64,000 nucleotides of DNA from Streptomyces sp. NRRL B-1140 (GCF_001280065.1 NZ_LGEA01000096.1:62001-126000); one strand, 5' to 3'. Positions 37,025 through 46,469 are shown, counted from the first letter of the stretch. The notes: generated from the letters alone by a model not told the origin. Program-made: numbers and translations.

Positions 37025-37915
37025 TCACTCCCCGGTCGACGCCCGCAGCGCGTGGTCGAGGAAGCGCCGGGTGATCGGCGGCACGGCGCGGGAGCTCAGC
37101 CAGGCGATGCCGATGTCCCGGGCACCTCGTACGTCGGTGATCTCCAGATAGCGGATCGGCGACTCCGGCGCCGCCGTGACGTCCGGCGACGACGGGATCA
37201 GGGACACCCCGAGGCCCGCGGCGACCAGACCGCGCAGGGTCTCCACCTCTTCGCCCTCGAAGGCGATGACCGGCGCGAAACCGGCCTCGCGGCACAGTCC
37301 CGCGGTGATGTCGCGCAGCCCGTAGCCCGGTTTGAGCAGGATGAACCGTTCCTCGGCCACCTCGGCCAGGCGGATCCGGCGGCGCTTGGCCAGCCGGTGC
37401 CGGGACGGAACGGCCAGCCGCAGCGGCTCCACCAGCAGGCGGCGCCACGTGATGAGGGGGTGGCCGGGGTCGCTGCTGGTGATGACCAGATCCGCCGTCG
37501 TGTCCAGGAGGTGCCGCATGAGACCCATTTCGCCGTCCTGGTGCAGCTCGAACTGCGCCTGCGGGAAGGTCCGCCGGAAGTCGGTGACGAGCCGGGGGAC
37601 CAGCCAGGTGCCCAGGGTGTGCAGGAAGGCCAGTGAGACCACGCCCGAGTCGGGGTGGACCATCTCGGCCACCGCTCGCCGGCCCCGGTCGTAGGTGTCG
37701 AGCACCCCGTCGACGTACTCCTTGAACACCCGGCCCGCCGGGGTGAGGCGCAGCACGCGCCCGACGCGCTGCAGGAGCTCGGCACCGACCTCGTCCTCCA
37801 GCCGGGCCAGGGCGCGGGACAGCGCGGGCTGGGTGATGCCGGCGTCCGTCGCGGCGTCGGTCACCGTCGTCCCCTCCGCGACGGACCGGAAGGAACGCAG
37901 CACCTGGAGATCCAT
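37025..37915 (-). CDS. LysR-family transcriptional regulator
   Basis: This 296-residue LysR-type regulator has an N-terminal winged HTH (RSFRSVAEGTTVTDAATDAGIT, QPALSRALARLEDEVG) and a periplasmic-binding-like effector domain (VVSLAFLHTLGTWLVPRLV, GEEVETLRGLVAAGLGVSLIP), typical of regulators of aromatic or organic acid metabolism. The start at 37915 is chosen; an ATG at 37936 would add seven residues. It is the last gene of a same-strand series behind FUSC, AEC carrier and malic enzyme genes and is likely to control them. The gap to FUSC is about 190 bp, so it may have its own promoter. Confidence 0.9.
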   Translation of the reverse strand: MDLQVLRSFRSVAEGTTVTDAATDAGITQPALSRALARLEDEVGAELLQRVGRVLRLTPAGRVFKEYVDGVLDTYDRGRRAVAEMVHPDSGVVSLAFLHTLGTWLVPRLVTDFRRTFPQAQFELHQDGEMGLMRHLLDTTADLVITSSDPGHPLITWRRLLVEPLRLAVPSRHRLAKRRRIRLAEVAEERFILLKPGYGLRDITAGLCREAGFAPVIAFEGEEVETLRGLVAAGLGVSLIPSSPDVTAAPESPIRYLEITDVRGARDIGIAWLSSRAVPPITRRFLDHALRASTGE

Positions 37916-38106
37916 GGTGCCATTCTGCCCCGTCATGGGTCGCCGACGACCCAGGCGGCTGCGGCATGGATCGACCCGCCGGGCCGCTGCCCGCGGGCAA
38001 GCCGGCCGGGAGCCGAATCCCAGGGCGAGAGCCGCTGCCGGGCAGGGACACGTGCTGCGGGGCCGGGAACCGCCGACCGTCCGGGGACCCGCGCCGCCCG
38101 TGCTCG

Positions 38107-39846
38107 CTACGAGGCCGGGTTCGCCGTACCCGCCACCACGCTTCCGGTCACCTGGTCGCAGAGCTGTTCGGCCGCGGTGATCGCGCTCTCCCAGTCGGGC
38201 AGCGGCCGCCCGCGGCGGGACGGTTCGCGCCGGGCGTGAGCGACCGTGCGGCGCGCCTCGGCCAGCTGGTGATAGGCGGTACGACGCAGCGACTGCCGCT
38301 GGACCGGGCCCGCTTCCGGCGCGGCGTCGCGGTAGCGCCGTGCGGCGGCGACGGCGGCCTCGGTCTGTGCCTCGGCGCGGTGAGCGGCGGAGTCCGGCCA
38401 CACCGCGAAGTGCGCGACGAGCACCAGCGCCGACGCAAGCGCCGTGTCCACCACCCGCGTGCCGTACAACGGACGGTGGTCGCCCAGCAGGTCGAGCAGT
38501 ACGAACACGACGGCGGTCAGGCCCAGCGTGGCGAGCGCGTAGTGGTGCCGCACGCCGATGGCCATGAGTGCGCCGAACACGGCCACGACGCCCACCACGG
38601 CGTACGTACCGGTGGCCGCCGCGGACACCGCCCCGATCGCGGCCACCCCGACGATCGTGCCGACGCACCGGTGCAGTGCGCGCGGGAACAGCGGCCCGAA
38701 GTCGGGCTTGTAGACGAAGGCCACCGTCATGGGCAGCCAGTAACCGCGAGGCCGGTGCAGCACCTCCGCGAGCACATGGGCGGCGAGCACGCACCCGGCC
38801 AGCAGCAGCGCGTACCGCACCCGCGCCGCCCGCCCGGGCCCGTCGTGCGCCGGCAGGCGCAACTCCAGGTCGGTCCCGTCCGGTTCACCGTCCACAGCGG
38901 TGACGAGTTCGGCCAGGGCGCGCCTGCCCGGAGACCCGGTCACCGGTGCGGGCGGCGCCGCACGCTCCTCCGAGGCCGCGAGGTGGTCCGGCAGAAGACG
39001 TCCGGCCAGGTGCCGCGGCACACCGGTGAGGGAGGGCGGAAGCGCACGACCTTCCCACACCACCGCCGTCACGGCCTCACCCAGCCGCACGGCGTAGTGG
39101 AACGCCTGGACCAGGTCACCCGTTTCGTCCCGCTGCCGCCGCCCGCGCGGGGCGAGGTGGGGGGCCATCACCTCGTGGGCGTGGTTCAGGGCCAGCGTCA
39201 TCCGCAGGCGCGCCTCCTCGGCGGCCCCGGTGCCCGCGGCGGTCAGCGCCTCGCCCGCGCTCCGGTACACGGCGAGCACGGCGGCCCGTTCGACGTGGTA
39301 CCGGCGCCACAGCCACGGCGCCGCGGACAGCACGAGGACGAGCGCGACACCGGCGAGCAGCGCCAGCGGCGGCTGCCACCACGGCCCCGGCACGGGGATG
39401 CCACTGCCGATCGTCACGCCGAGCAGCAGGTGCATGCCCGACACGGACGCGATCCGCCCGCGCAGGCCGACACAGCCCGCCACGAGCGCGGCCGTCACCA
39501 GACACCCCGCCACCGCCGCCGTCTGCCCGGTGCGCAGGGCGACTTCACCGGCGAGCAGACCGAGCGCGCTGGACACCCCGGTCCAGCCCAGCCGCCGCAC
39601 CCGGACCCGGTACGGATCGGAACCGTCCTGGCTCACCCCCCACAGGGCGCCGATGGCGGCGATCGCCGAGAGCACGACCCACCCCGTGGCGAGCCCGACG
39701 AGCAGGGGCAGCGCCAGCGCGACCGCCCCCCGCGCCGCCGCGGCGAACGGCAGGGATCCGGGCAGGCGCCGGACAACGGAGCGCGGCCACGCCGGCCGCG
39801 ACGGGCGGCGCGGGCGGCCCGGTCGCGAGTCTGCAGCCGAGGTCAT
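38107..39846 (-). CDS. FUSC-family membrane protein (aromatic acid exporter type)
   Basis: This 579-residue membrane protein has two sets of membrane segments around a cytoplasmic region of about 200 residues. N-terminal helices include LPLLVGLATGWVVLSAIAAIGALWG. The C-terminal FUSC_2 domain starts near YWLPMTVAFVYKPDFGPLFPRALHRCVGT, a recognisable family block, followed by four or more helices. FUSC members export aromatic or hydroxylated acids such as fusaric or p-hydroxybenzoic acid. The ATG at 39846 follows AAAGGA. It is 87 nt downstream of the AEC carrier gene on the same strand, and its role with the organic acid genes is an inference. Confidence 0.87.
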   Translation of the reverse strand: MTSAADSRPGRPRRPSRPAWPRSVVRRLPGSLPFAAAARGAVALALPLLVGLATGWVVLSAIAAIGALWGVSQDGSDPYRVRVRRLGWTGVSSALGLLAGEVALRTGQTAAVAGCLVTAALVAGCVGLRGRIASVSGMHLLLGVTIGSGIPVPGPWWQPPLALLAGVALVLVLSAAPWLWRRYHVERAAVLAVYRSAGEALTAAGTGAAEEARLRMTLALNHAHEVMAPHLAPRGRRQRDETGDLVQAFHYAVRLGEAVTAVVWEGRALPPSLTGVPRHLAGRLLPDHLAASEERAAPPAPVTGSPGRRALAELVTAVDGEPDGTDLELRLPAHDGPGRAARVRYALLLAGCVLAAHVLAEVLHRPRGYWLPMTVAFVYKPDFGPLFPRALHRCVGTIVGVAAIGAVSAAATGTYAVVGVVAVFGALMAIGVRHHYALATLGLTAVVFVLLDLLGDHRPLYGTRVVDTALASALVLVAHFAVWPDSAAHRAEAQTEAAVAAARRYRDAAPEAGPVQRQSLRRTAYHQLAEARRTVAHARREPSRRGRPLPDWESAITAAEQLCDQVTGSVVAGTANPAS

Positions 39847-39932
39847 GAGGCTGTGTCCTTTCGGGTGGTGAACCAGAGGTCGGGCGCGGAGCGCGAGAGA
39901 CGCGGCCCCCAAACGCACCGTTCCGGCCGGGG

Positions 39933-40991
39933 TCAGCCGACGAGCTCGATGAGCAGGGGCAGGGTGACGAAGGAGAGGAGCAGGCTCAGCACGACGGCGG
40001 AGCCGACGGTCCGCACGTCCTCGGCCGAGCCGTGCCGGGCGGCGAACATCAGGGGGACGGGCGAGACCGGGAACGCGAGGATCAGCGCGGCCTGGGCGGC
40101 GACCGCCCCGGAGGTCAGGAGCAGCCCCGTCCCGTAGACGAGCAGGGGCAGGAGGACCACGCTGGTGAGCGAGACCGCCCACACGGCGGGGGACAGCGCG
40201 GGCCGGCCGATCCGGGCGACGGAGACGCCGACGTACAGCAGGGCCGTCGCCGAGGCGGCGCCCGCCAGCAGACTCAGCGCGGAGCCGGCGACCTCCGGCA
40301 CACCGACCCCGGCGACCGACAGCACCAGGCCCAGGACGGGTCCCCAGCAGAACGGCTCGCGCAGCGCGTGCCCGACGGTGTGCAGCACGGAGGGGCGAGG
40401 GCCGGGCGCCCCGGCCTCGGCGGGGGCCGGCTTGGCGGCCGCCTCGGGCGCACTCCCGCCGACGGTGGCCAGGACGGGCTGCCGTGCGGGGGCCGCCGCC
40501 CCGGCGGTGACCGTCCGGGGCTCCGGATGTCCGGGCAGGCCGAGGAGGATCAGGACGACCGGGTCGAGGACGACGTTGACGATGATGCCCGCGACGGCGA
40601 TCGGCACGGCGGCCTCGGCGGTCCCGAACAGGCCGCCCAGGATGGACGTGCCCATGAAGGCGTACTGCGGCTGGACGCAGGCCAGCGCGAACAGGGCCGC
40701 CCGCCGCAGCGGCCGGCGGGCCGCGAGGCGCAGCACGCCCAGCAGGACGGCGTACACGGCGAGAAACCCGAAGGCCAGCAGGCCCACCAGGGGCAGTTGC
40801 TCGACCAGCACGTGCCGTGGCGTCTGCCAGATGCTCAGCAACAGGGCGGCCGGAAGCGCCAGTTGCATGGTCAGCTCGCGCAGTGCCTGGGCGCCGCCCG
40901 CGTCGAAGAGCGCCCGGCGGCCGGTGCCGTAGCCGACCAGGATGAGGAGGAAGACCGGCACCACGACGGTGAAGATCTCGGCGAAAGACAT
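39933..40991 (-). CDS. AEC-family transporter (auxin efflux carrier / malate-type permease)
   Basis: This 352-residue membrane carrier of the AEC family has about ten helices in two halves. It begins SFAEIFTVVVPVFLLILVGYGTG, has the central GTSILGGLFGTAEAAVP and VNVVLDPVV segments and ends with ALILAFPVSPVPLMFAARHG. The central cytoplasmic loop is long and Ala/Pro-rich. AEC carriers next to malic or malolactic enzyme genes commonly transport malate or malonate. The ATG at 40991 is chosen over an upstream TTG. It follows the malic enzyme gene by 127 nt on the same strand, supporting a malate uptake or efflux role. Confidence 0.88.
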   Translation of the reverse strand: MSFAEIFTVVVPVFLLILVGYGTGRRALFDAGGAQALRELTMQLALPAALLLSIWQTPRHVLVEQLPLVGLLAFGFLAVYAVLLGVLRLAARRPLRRAALFALACVQPQYAFMGTSILGGLFGTAEAAVPIAVAGIIVNVVLDPVVLILLGLPGHPEPRTVTAGAAAPARQPVLATVGGSAPEAAAKPAPAEAGAPGPRPSVLHTVGHALREPFCWGPVLGLVLSVAGVGVPEVAGSALSLLAGAASATALLYVGVSVARIGRPALSPAVWAVSLTSVVLLPLLVYGTGLLLTSGAVAAQAALILAFPVSPVPLMFAARHGSAEDVRTVGSAVVLSLLLSFVTLPLLIELVG

Positions 40992-41118
40992 GACTGCGTC
41001 AATCCTTTGGAGCAAGGCGGGGCGCGACCGTGCGGTCCGGTGACGCTGTGTCAGAGGGCCGGGAGAGTCCGGTCGGCGGCCCCTTGGGGGGTGTGGAGCG
41101 GTATCCGGGCGGGGCCGG

Positions 41119-42822
41119 TCAGACGGCCTCGATCGGCGGATACACCGGATGCCACATGGCCGCGCGGACCCGGTCCTCGACCGTGTCGTCGGCGCTCTCC
41201 CGGGCGACGCCGTCGGCGACCGCCGCGCGGGCCACGGCGACGGCCACCGCCACGGAGGTGTCGCGCAGCCGGTCGATCGGGGGCAGGATCGGCGCGCCCG
41301 GCGCCGTGGGGTCGGTCTGGTCCGCGATGGCGCGGGCCGCGGCCACCAGCATGCCGTCGGTGATCCGCTCGGCCCGCGCGACGGCCGTGCCGAGACCCAG
41401 CCCGGGGAAGACGAGGGCGTTGTTGGCCTGTCCGATGTGGTGGGTGACGCCGTCCGTCTCCACCGGCTCGAAGGGGCTGCCGGTGGCGATCAGGGCCCGG
41501 CCGCCGGTCCAGGCGAGCAGGTCGGCGGGGACGGCCTCGGCCAGCCGCGTGGGGTTGGACAGGGGCAGGATGACCGGACGGTCGATGTGGGCGGCCATGG
41601 ACCGGACGATGTCCTCGGTGAAGGCGCCGCCCTGCCCCGAGGTGCCGATCAGGACGCTCGGGCGCACCCGGTCGACGACCTCCGCCAGCGGCACGCCACC
41701 GAGGTCGTCGTCGTGCCGCCAGCCGGAGACCTCGGCGCGGCCGCGGGCGAAGGGCATCTGGAAGTCACGCAGCCCCTGCTGGCCCTCGGTCAGCAGGCCG
41801 TGGCGGTCCACGGCCCAGATGCGCTCCGCGGCCTCCCGGGGCGTGAGCCCGTCGGCGATCATCGCGTCGCGGAGCTGCTCGGCGATCCCGATGCCGGCGG
41901 TTCCGGCACCGAAGAGCACCACCCGGTGGTCGCGCAGGGCGGCACCGCCGGCGCGCACGCCGGACAGCACGGCGGCCAGATTGACGGCGCCGGTGCCCTG
42001 GATGTCGTCGTTGAAGGTGAGCGTCTTCTCGCGGTAGCGGTCCAGGATGCGCCGCGCGTTGGAGGAGCCGAAGTCCTCCCAGTGCAGCAGGGCGTCGGGG
42101 AACAGCTTGGTGGCCGCGGCGACATAGGCGTCGACGAAGGCGTCGTAGCGGTCCCGGTCGGCGCGCGGGTGCCGGTTGCCCAGGTACAGCGGATCCTCCA
42201 GCAGCTCCTTCCGGTCGGTGCCGACGTCCAGCATCACCGCCAGGGTGCGGGCCGGGTCCACTCCGGCGGCGGCCGTGTAGACGGCGAGCTTGCCCACCGC
42301 GATGTCGATGCCGCCCACACCCCAGTCACCGATGCCGAGGATCGCCTCGCCGTCGGTCGCCACGATCAGGTCGACGTCGTCGGCGCCCAGCCCGCAGGCG
42401 CGCAGGGAGCTCTCGATGGACTCGGGGTCGTCGACCGAGAGGTACACCCCGCGCGGGCGGCGGTACTCGTAGCTGTAGCGTTCGATCGCCGTGCCCACGG
42501 TCGGGGTGTACACGATCGGCAGCATCTCGGCGAGATGGTCACCGAGGAGCCGGTGGAAGAGCACCTCGTTGCGGTCGCGCAGCGCCGTGAGATAGACGTT
42601 CTTGGCGAGGTCGTCGGGCTGGGACCGGAACTGCGTGTAGGCGCGGGCCGCCTGCTGGTCCTGTGTCAGGACCTGCGGCGGCACCAGACCGGTCAGCCCG
42701 AGCTCCTCGCGCTGCCGCCGGGTGAAGGCCGTGCCCCGGTTCAGACGCGGACTGTTCAGGACGGCGTGCCCGCGCGCGCTCGTCCGGATGACACCGTCGA
42801 CGGTGCTCCTCTCTGTGCCCAT
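41119..42822 (-). CDS. NAD-type malic enzyme (oxaloacetate-decarboxylating malate dehydrogenase)
   Basis: This 567-residue malic enzyme converts malate to pyruvate, CO2 and NAD(P)H. Motifs: LPIVYTPTVGTAIERYS, the catalytic-Tyr block; RRPRGVYLSVDD; ATDGEAILGIGDWGVGGI with metal ligands; FNDDIQGTGAVNL; and a Rossmann motif VVLFGAGTAGIGIAEQL. Length and blocks suit the large NAD-dependent or malolactic-type class, not the short bacterial form. The ATG follows GAGGAG. It leads an AEC carrier, a FUSC protein and a LysR regulator on the same strand, an arrangement like malate-utilisation loci of other bacteria. Malolactic activity without net NADH release is an alternative for this family. Confidence 0.92.
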   Translation of the reverse strand: MGTERSTVDGVIRTSARGHAVLNSPRLNRGTAFTRRQREELGLTGLVPPQVLTQDQQAARAYTQFRSQPDDLAKNVYLTALRDRNEVLFHRLLGDHLAEMLPIVYTPTVGTAIERYSYEYRRPRGVYLSVDDPESIESSLRACGLGADDVDLIVATDGEAILGIGDWGVGGIDIAVGKLAVYTAAAGVDPARTLAVMLDVGTDRKELLEDPLYLGNRHPRADRDRYDAFVDAYVAAATKLFPDALLHWEDFGSSNARRILDRYREKTLTFNDDIQGTGAVNLAAVLSGVRAGGAALRDHRVVLFGAGTAGIGIAEQLRDAMIADGLTPREAAERIWAVDRHGLLTEGQQGLRDFQMPFARGRAEVSGWRHDDDLGGVPLAEVVDRVRPSVLIGTSGQGGAFTEDIVRSMAAHIDRPVILPLSNPTRLAEAVPADLLAWTGGRALIATGSPFEPVETDGVTHHIGQANNALVFPGLGLGTAVARAERITDGMLVAAARAIADQTDPTAPGAPILPPIDRLRDTSVAVAVAVARAAVADGVARESADDTVEDRVRAAMWHPVYPPIEAV

Positions 42823-42887
42823 GATGACTCCTCAAGGTCGGGACCGGGGACTCGTTCCAGACTGTGACGCTGTGTGTCATGCGTCCA

Positions 42888-42925
42888 ATGCCTGGCATGG
42901 CAGAGGTCCATAACCTCAGGACATT
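42888..42925. promoter_or_regulatory. Operator-like dyads upstream of malic enzyme gene
   Basis: ATGCC-T-GGCAT is a perfect dyad at 42888-42898, about 65 nt before the malic enzyme ATG. GTCC and GGAC flank a nine-base spacer just beyond it. TGAC and GTCA flank another spacer closer to the gene. These could be sites for the LysR protein encoded downstream. Confidence 0.4.
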
Positions 42926-43048
42926 CGAGCCTTTGACCTGCGGTTTTTCAGGGGCGGTGGAGTCGTCGGAAGCACCGACTGTGATCGACGTCGCCCGCGG
43001 ACGTCATGAGGCCACGGACCGCGGAAGCGGCCCGGGAGGGAGTCGCGG

Positions 43049-43483
43049 TCACCTCACCGAGGTCCGCGTGGAGTCCGGCGATGCCCGGCGGGTCCCGACG
43101 GGACGGAGGGCGATCTTCTCGCGGTCGACGAAGAGCTCGATCCACAGGCCGTCGACGTCCTCGGGCAGCGGACCGGCCACGTCCAGCGGGATGTCCGCGT
43201 CGTCCAGGTGCAGCACCGCGACACCGTCTTCCTCCAGGCCCAGCCGTCCGCGCAGGACCACACAGTGCCCACCGGGGCGGACCCCGGGCCCGGTTCCGGA
43301 CGCCGGCCTGGCATTCCGCCCCCAGGTGACGGCCTCCTCGAGAGTCCACTCCACGTCGTACGCGCCGGGCCCGGCGACACGATCCCCGCACCAGCGGGCC
43401 GTCGTGCGGCCGAACGCCGTCCTGATCTGGGCCAGCACCGGGCGCCGAGGGAACCGCGCGATCTTCTCCACCTCGACCAACAC
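43049..43483 (-). CDS. Conserved hypothetical protein
   Basis: This is a soluble protein of 144 residues from the GTG at 43483. It is more acidic and better structured than the overlapping frame: VEVEKIARFPRRPVLAQI, ARWCGDRVAGPGAYDVEWTLEE, VVLRGRLGLEEDGVAVLHLDDA and DGLWIELFVDREKIAL. The reading frame stays open upstream through HDRT without a start, so the N-terminus is uncertain. No family was recognised; conserved Trp and Cys suggest a small beta-rich domain. It is divergent from the second GGT gene and ends about 225 nt before the malic enzyme start. Confidence 0.65.
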   Translation of the reverse strand: MLVEVEKIARFPRRPVLAQIRTAFGRTTARWCGDRVAGPGAYDVEWTLEEAVTWGRNARPASGTGPGVRPGGHCVVLRGRLGLEEDGVAVLHLDDADIPLDVAGPLPEDVDGLWIELFVDREKIALRPVGTRRASPDSTRTSVR

Positions 43484-43653
43484 CGTTCGATCATGCAGCA
43501 GGACCCCGTCGGGGGAGAAGGGGCGCGGGAAGATCGCTAGCCTTCTGAGGAGCTGGAGGGGTGTCCCCGGCGCGCACTCCCCAGGCTCTCGCCAGAACCC
43601 GTCCCGGGTGCCCTTGTCCGTGCCGGTACACGTAACCGCGAGGTGAAAGCTCC

Positions 43654-45480
43654 ATGTTCACCACCCGCCCCACCCTCCAGGGCACCTTCGGCATGGTCTC
43701 CTCCACCCACTGGCTCGCCTCGCAGTCGGCGATGGCCGTCCTGGAGAGCGGCGGCAACGCCTACGACGCGGCCGTGGCGGGCGCGTTCGTGCTGCACGTC
43801 GTCGAGCCGCACCTCAACGGCCCGGCAGGCGAGGTGCCGATCCTGCTCGCCCCGGCCGGTGGCGAGGTGCGGGTGCTGTGCGGGCAGGGCGTCGCCCCGG
43901 CGGGCGCCACCGTCGCGTACTACCGGGGCCTCGGACTGGATCTCGTCCCCGGCACCGGGCCGCTCGCCGCCGCCGTGCCGGGCGCGTTCGACGCCTGGAT
44001 GCTGCTCTTGCGCGACCACGGCACCAAGTCCCTCGACGACGTCCTGGCCTACGCCATCGGCTACGCCGAGCACGGGCACGCGCCCGTGGAGCGGGTCGGC
44101 GAGACCGTGGAGACCGTGCGCGAGCTGTTCGAGACGGAATGGACCTCCTCGGCCGACGTCTACCTTCCCGGCGGCAGAGCTCCGCGCCCCGGCGAGCTCT
44201 TCGCCAACCCCACGCTCGCCGCCACCTGGAAGCGCCTGCTCGCCGAGACCGCGGGGGCGGGGGACAGGGAGGCGCGGATCGACGCCGCGCGGGAGGTGTG
44301 GCGCACCGGGTTCATAGCCGAAGCGCTCACCCGCCAGGCCGCGCGCCCCACGAAGGACACCAGCGGCGAACGCCACACCGGCACCCTCACGGCCGCCGAC
44401 CTCGCCGGCTGGTCGGCGGCCTACGAGGCACCGGCGACGTACGACTGGAACGGCTGGACCGTGTGCAAGCCCGGCCCCTGGAGCCAGGGCCCGGTCCTCC
44501 TCCAGCAACTCGCCCTGCTCCCGCCCGAACTGCCCCCGTACGGCTCGGCCCGCTACGTCCATCTCCTGGTGGAGAACTGCAAGCTCGCCATGGCCGACCG
44601 GGAGGCCTGGTACGGGGACGCCACCGACGTGCCCCTCGACGACCTGCTGTCCGACGCGTACAACACGCCCCGCCGGGCCCTCGTCGGCGAGCGGGCCGAG
44701 AACGACCTGCGGCCCGGCAGCCCCGGCGGACGCACCCCGCGACTGTGCGCGCACGCGCGCGTGGCGGCCGCCGCGCAGGAGGGCTTCGACGCCCTGGGCG
44801 TCGGCGAACCGACCGTCGCCAAGAGCCCGGCGTCCCCCGTGCCCGGCGAGCCGGAGATCCTCGCCGACGGGAACACCCGCGGCGACACCTGCCACCTCGA
44901 CGTCGTCGACCGCTGGGGCAACATGGTCTCGGCCACGCCCAGCGGCGGCTGGCTCCAGTCCAACCCCGTCGTGCCCGAACTCGGTTTCCCGCTCGGCACC
45001 CGGCTCCAGATGACCTGGCTGGAGGACGGCCTGCCCAACTCCCTCACTCCCGGCCGCCGCCCCCGCACCACGCTGACGCCCTCGATCGCGCTGCGCGACG
45101 GCGTGCCCGTCATGGCGTTCGGCACGCCCGGCGGGGACCAGCAGGACCAGTGGCAGCTGCACTTCTTCCTCGCGGTCGCCCTGCGCGGCCCCGTGCGCGG
45201 CGGCCTCGACCTCCAGGGTGCGATCGACGCCCCGAACTGGCACAACGACAGCTTCCCCGGCTCCTTCTACCCGCGCGGCATGCGCCCGGGCAGCGTGACC
45301 GTGGAGTCCCGCACCGATCCCGCCGTCGTGGCGGAGCTGCGGCGCCGCGGCCACGACGTGACCGTGGGCGGCCCCTGGTCGGAAGGCCGGCTGTGCGCGG
45401 TGGCACGGGACCCGGAGACCGGCGTGCTCTCGGCGGCGGCGAACCCGCGCGGGATGCAGGGGTACGCGGTGGGCCGGTGA
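43654..45480 (+). CDS. Gamma-glutamyltransferase-family protein, cytosolic
   Basis: This 608-residue GGT-family enzyme lacks a signal peptide (MFTTRPTLQGTFGMVSSTHW), so it acts in the cytoplasm, unlike the secreted copy at 19.7 kb. The nucleophile region is GDTCHLDVVDRWGNMVSATP, with the processing Thr in DTCH. ESGGNAYDAAVAGAFVLHVVEPH and FGTPGGDQQDQWQLHFF match the family. The usual glutamate-binding arginine block near the start differs, with LNGPAGEVPIL. Some intracellular members act as cephalosporin acylase-like or oxoprolinase-type enzymes, so the true substrate is open. Confidence 0.85.
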   Translation: MFTTRPTLQGTFGMVSSTHWLASQSAMAVLESGGNAYDAAVAGAFVLHVVEPHLNGPAGEVPILLAPAGGEVRVLCGQGVAPAGATVAYYRGLGLDLVPGTGPLAAAVPGAFDAWMLLLRDHGTKSLDDVLAYAIGYAEHGHAPVERVGETVETVRELFETEWTSSADVYLPGGRAPRPGELFANPTLAATWKRLLAETAGAGDREARIDAAREVWRTGFIAEALTRQAARPTKDTSGERHTGTLTAADLAGWSAAYEAPATYDWNGWTVCKPGPWSQGPVLLQQLALLPPELPPYGSARYVHLLVENCKLAMADREAWYGDATDVPLDDLLSDAYNTPRRALVGERAENDLRPGSPGGRTPRLCAHARVAAAAQEGFDALGVGEPTVAKSPASPVPGEPEILADGNTRGDTCHLDVVDRWGNMVSATPSGGWLQSNPVVPELGFPLGTRLQMTWLEDGLPNSLTPGRRPRTTLTPSIALRDGVPVMAFGTPGGDQQDQWQLHFFLAVALRGPVRGGLDLQGAIDAPNWHNDSFPGSFYPRGMRPGSVTVESRTDPAVVAELRRRGHDVTVGGPWSEGRLCAVARDPETGVLSAAANPRGMQGYAVGR

Positions 45481-45623
45481 TCCGGCGGAGGCTCCACCGC
45501 CGCGCGAGCAGGCGGCGCCACGGGAGTCCGGCGGCGCCCGGCCGCCCCCGCTGTTCATCGTGATGCCACCCGGAGTGCACCCGGCGGGCAGGGGTTGTCA
45601 GTGGCTCGTGTTGTCATGGAGGG

Positions 45624-46469
45624 GTGATCGACAGCAACGAAACCATCGAAGAGTTTCTCGCAGAGCACGCCTCCGACGTCGAAGAGGCGGTCCGCAAGGC
45701 CGCCGCCGCCGAGATCCTGCCGCGCTGGCGCCGGCTCGCCGCGCACGAGGTCGACCAGAAGAGCGGCCCGCACGATCTGGTGACCGACGCCGACCGCAAG
45801 GCCGAGCTGCACCTGACCGAGGCCCTGGCCGACCTGCTGCCCGGCTCGGTCGTGGTCGGTGAGGAGGCGGTGCACGCCAACCCGGCGGCCTACGAGGCGA
45901 TACAGGGCGACGCCCCGGTCTGGATCGTTGACCCGGTCGACGGGACACGCCAGTTCGTGCGCGGGGAGGCCGGCTTCTGCACCTTGGTCGCGCTGGCCCA
46001 CCGCGGCCGCCTGCTCGCGTCATGGACGTACGCGCCCGCCCGCGACCGGCTCGCCTTCGCCCAGCGCGGCAAGGGCGCACACCTCGACGGGGAGCGGCTG
46101 TTCGCCGGAGTGCCGGAGCCCGGCCGGGACCTACGGGTGGCCACCTCCCACCCCGACTACACGACGGACGAGCAGAAGGAGGCCCTGCTCGGCCTGCGCG
46201 CCGACGGCGTGGCGCCGCGCCCGTGCGGCTCCGCCGGACTGGAGTATCTCGCCGTCGCCCGCGGTGAGTTGGACGCGGTGGCGTTCTCCTGGGAAGCGGC
46301 CTGGGACCACGCCGCCGGTCTGCTCCTGGTCGAGGAGGCGGGGGGCGCTCACCTCACCCTCACGGGCGACCCGTTCCGCGTCCAGGGCGGCAACGCCCTG
46401 CCCTTCACCGCCGCCCGCGACGCGGCCACGGCCCGCAGGGTGCTGGGGCTGCTGTCCGGCGGGGCCTGA
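45624..46469 (+). CDS. Inositol monophosphatase-family phosphatase
   Basis: This 281-residue Mg2+-dependent phosphatase is of the IMPase/histidinol-phosphatase/CysQ family. Metal-binding motifs: VVGEEAVH in place of the usual GEE segment, WIVDPVDGTRQFV for the DPxDGT block and AWDHAAGLLLVEEAGG for the WDxAAG block. The GTG start at 45624 lies only one base after GGAGG, an unusually short spacing, but no other in-frame start exists nearby. The substrate could be inositol phosphate, histidinol phosphate or a nucleotide. It follows the cytosolic GGT gene by 143 nt. Confidence 0.88.
   Translation: MIDSNETIEEFLAEHASDVEEAVRKAAAAEILPRWRRLAAHEVDQKSGPHDLVTDADRKAELHLTEALADLLPGSVVVGEEAVHANPAAYEAIQGDAPVWIVDPVDGTRQFVRGEAGFCTLVALAHRGRLLASWTYAPARDRLAFAQRGKGAHLDGERLFAGVPEPGRDLRVATSHPDYTTDEQKEALLGLRADGVAPRPCGSAGLEYLAVARGELDAVAFSWEAAWDHAAGLLLVEEAGGAHLTLTGDPFRVQGGNALPFTAARDAATARRVLGLLSGGA

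Noticed and set aside
37989..37998. GCCCGCGGGC palindrome upstream of the LysR gene
   Set aside because: Such all-GC palindromes occur often by chance in this DNA, and no half-site pattern or spacing supports an operator.
43054..43494. Alternative minus-strand frame overlapping the 144-residue hypothetical protein
   Set aside because: It is Arg/Pro/Ser-rich, whereas the other frame has balanced composition and typical beta-strand patterns.
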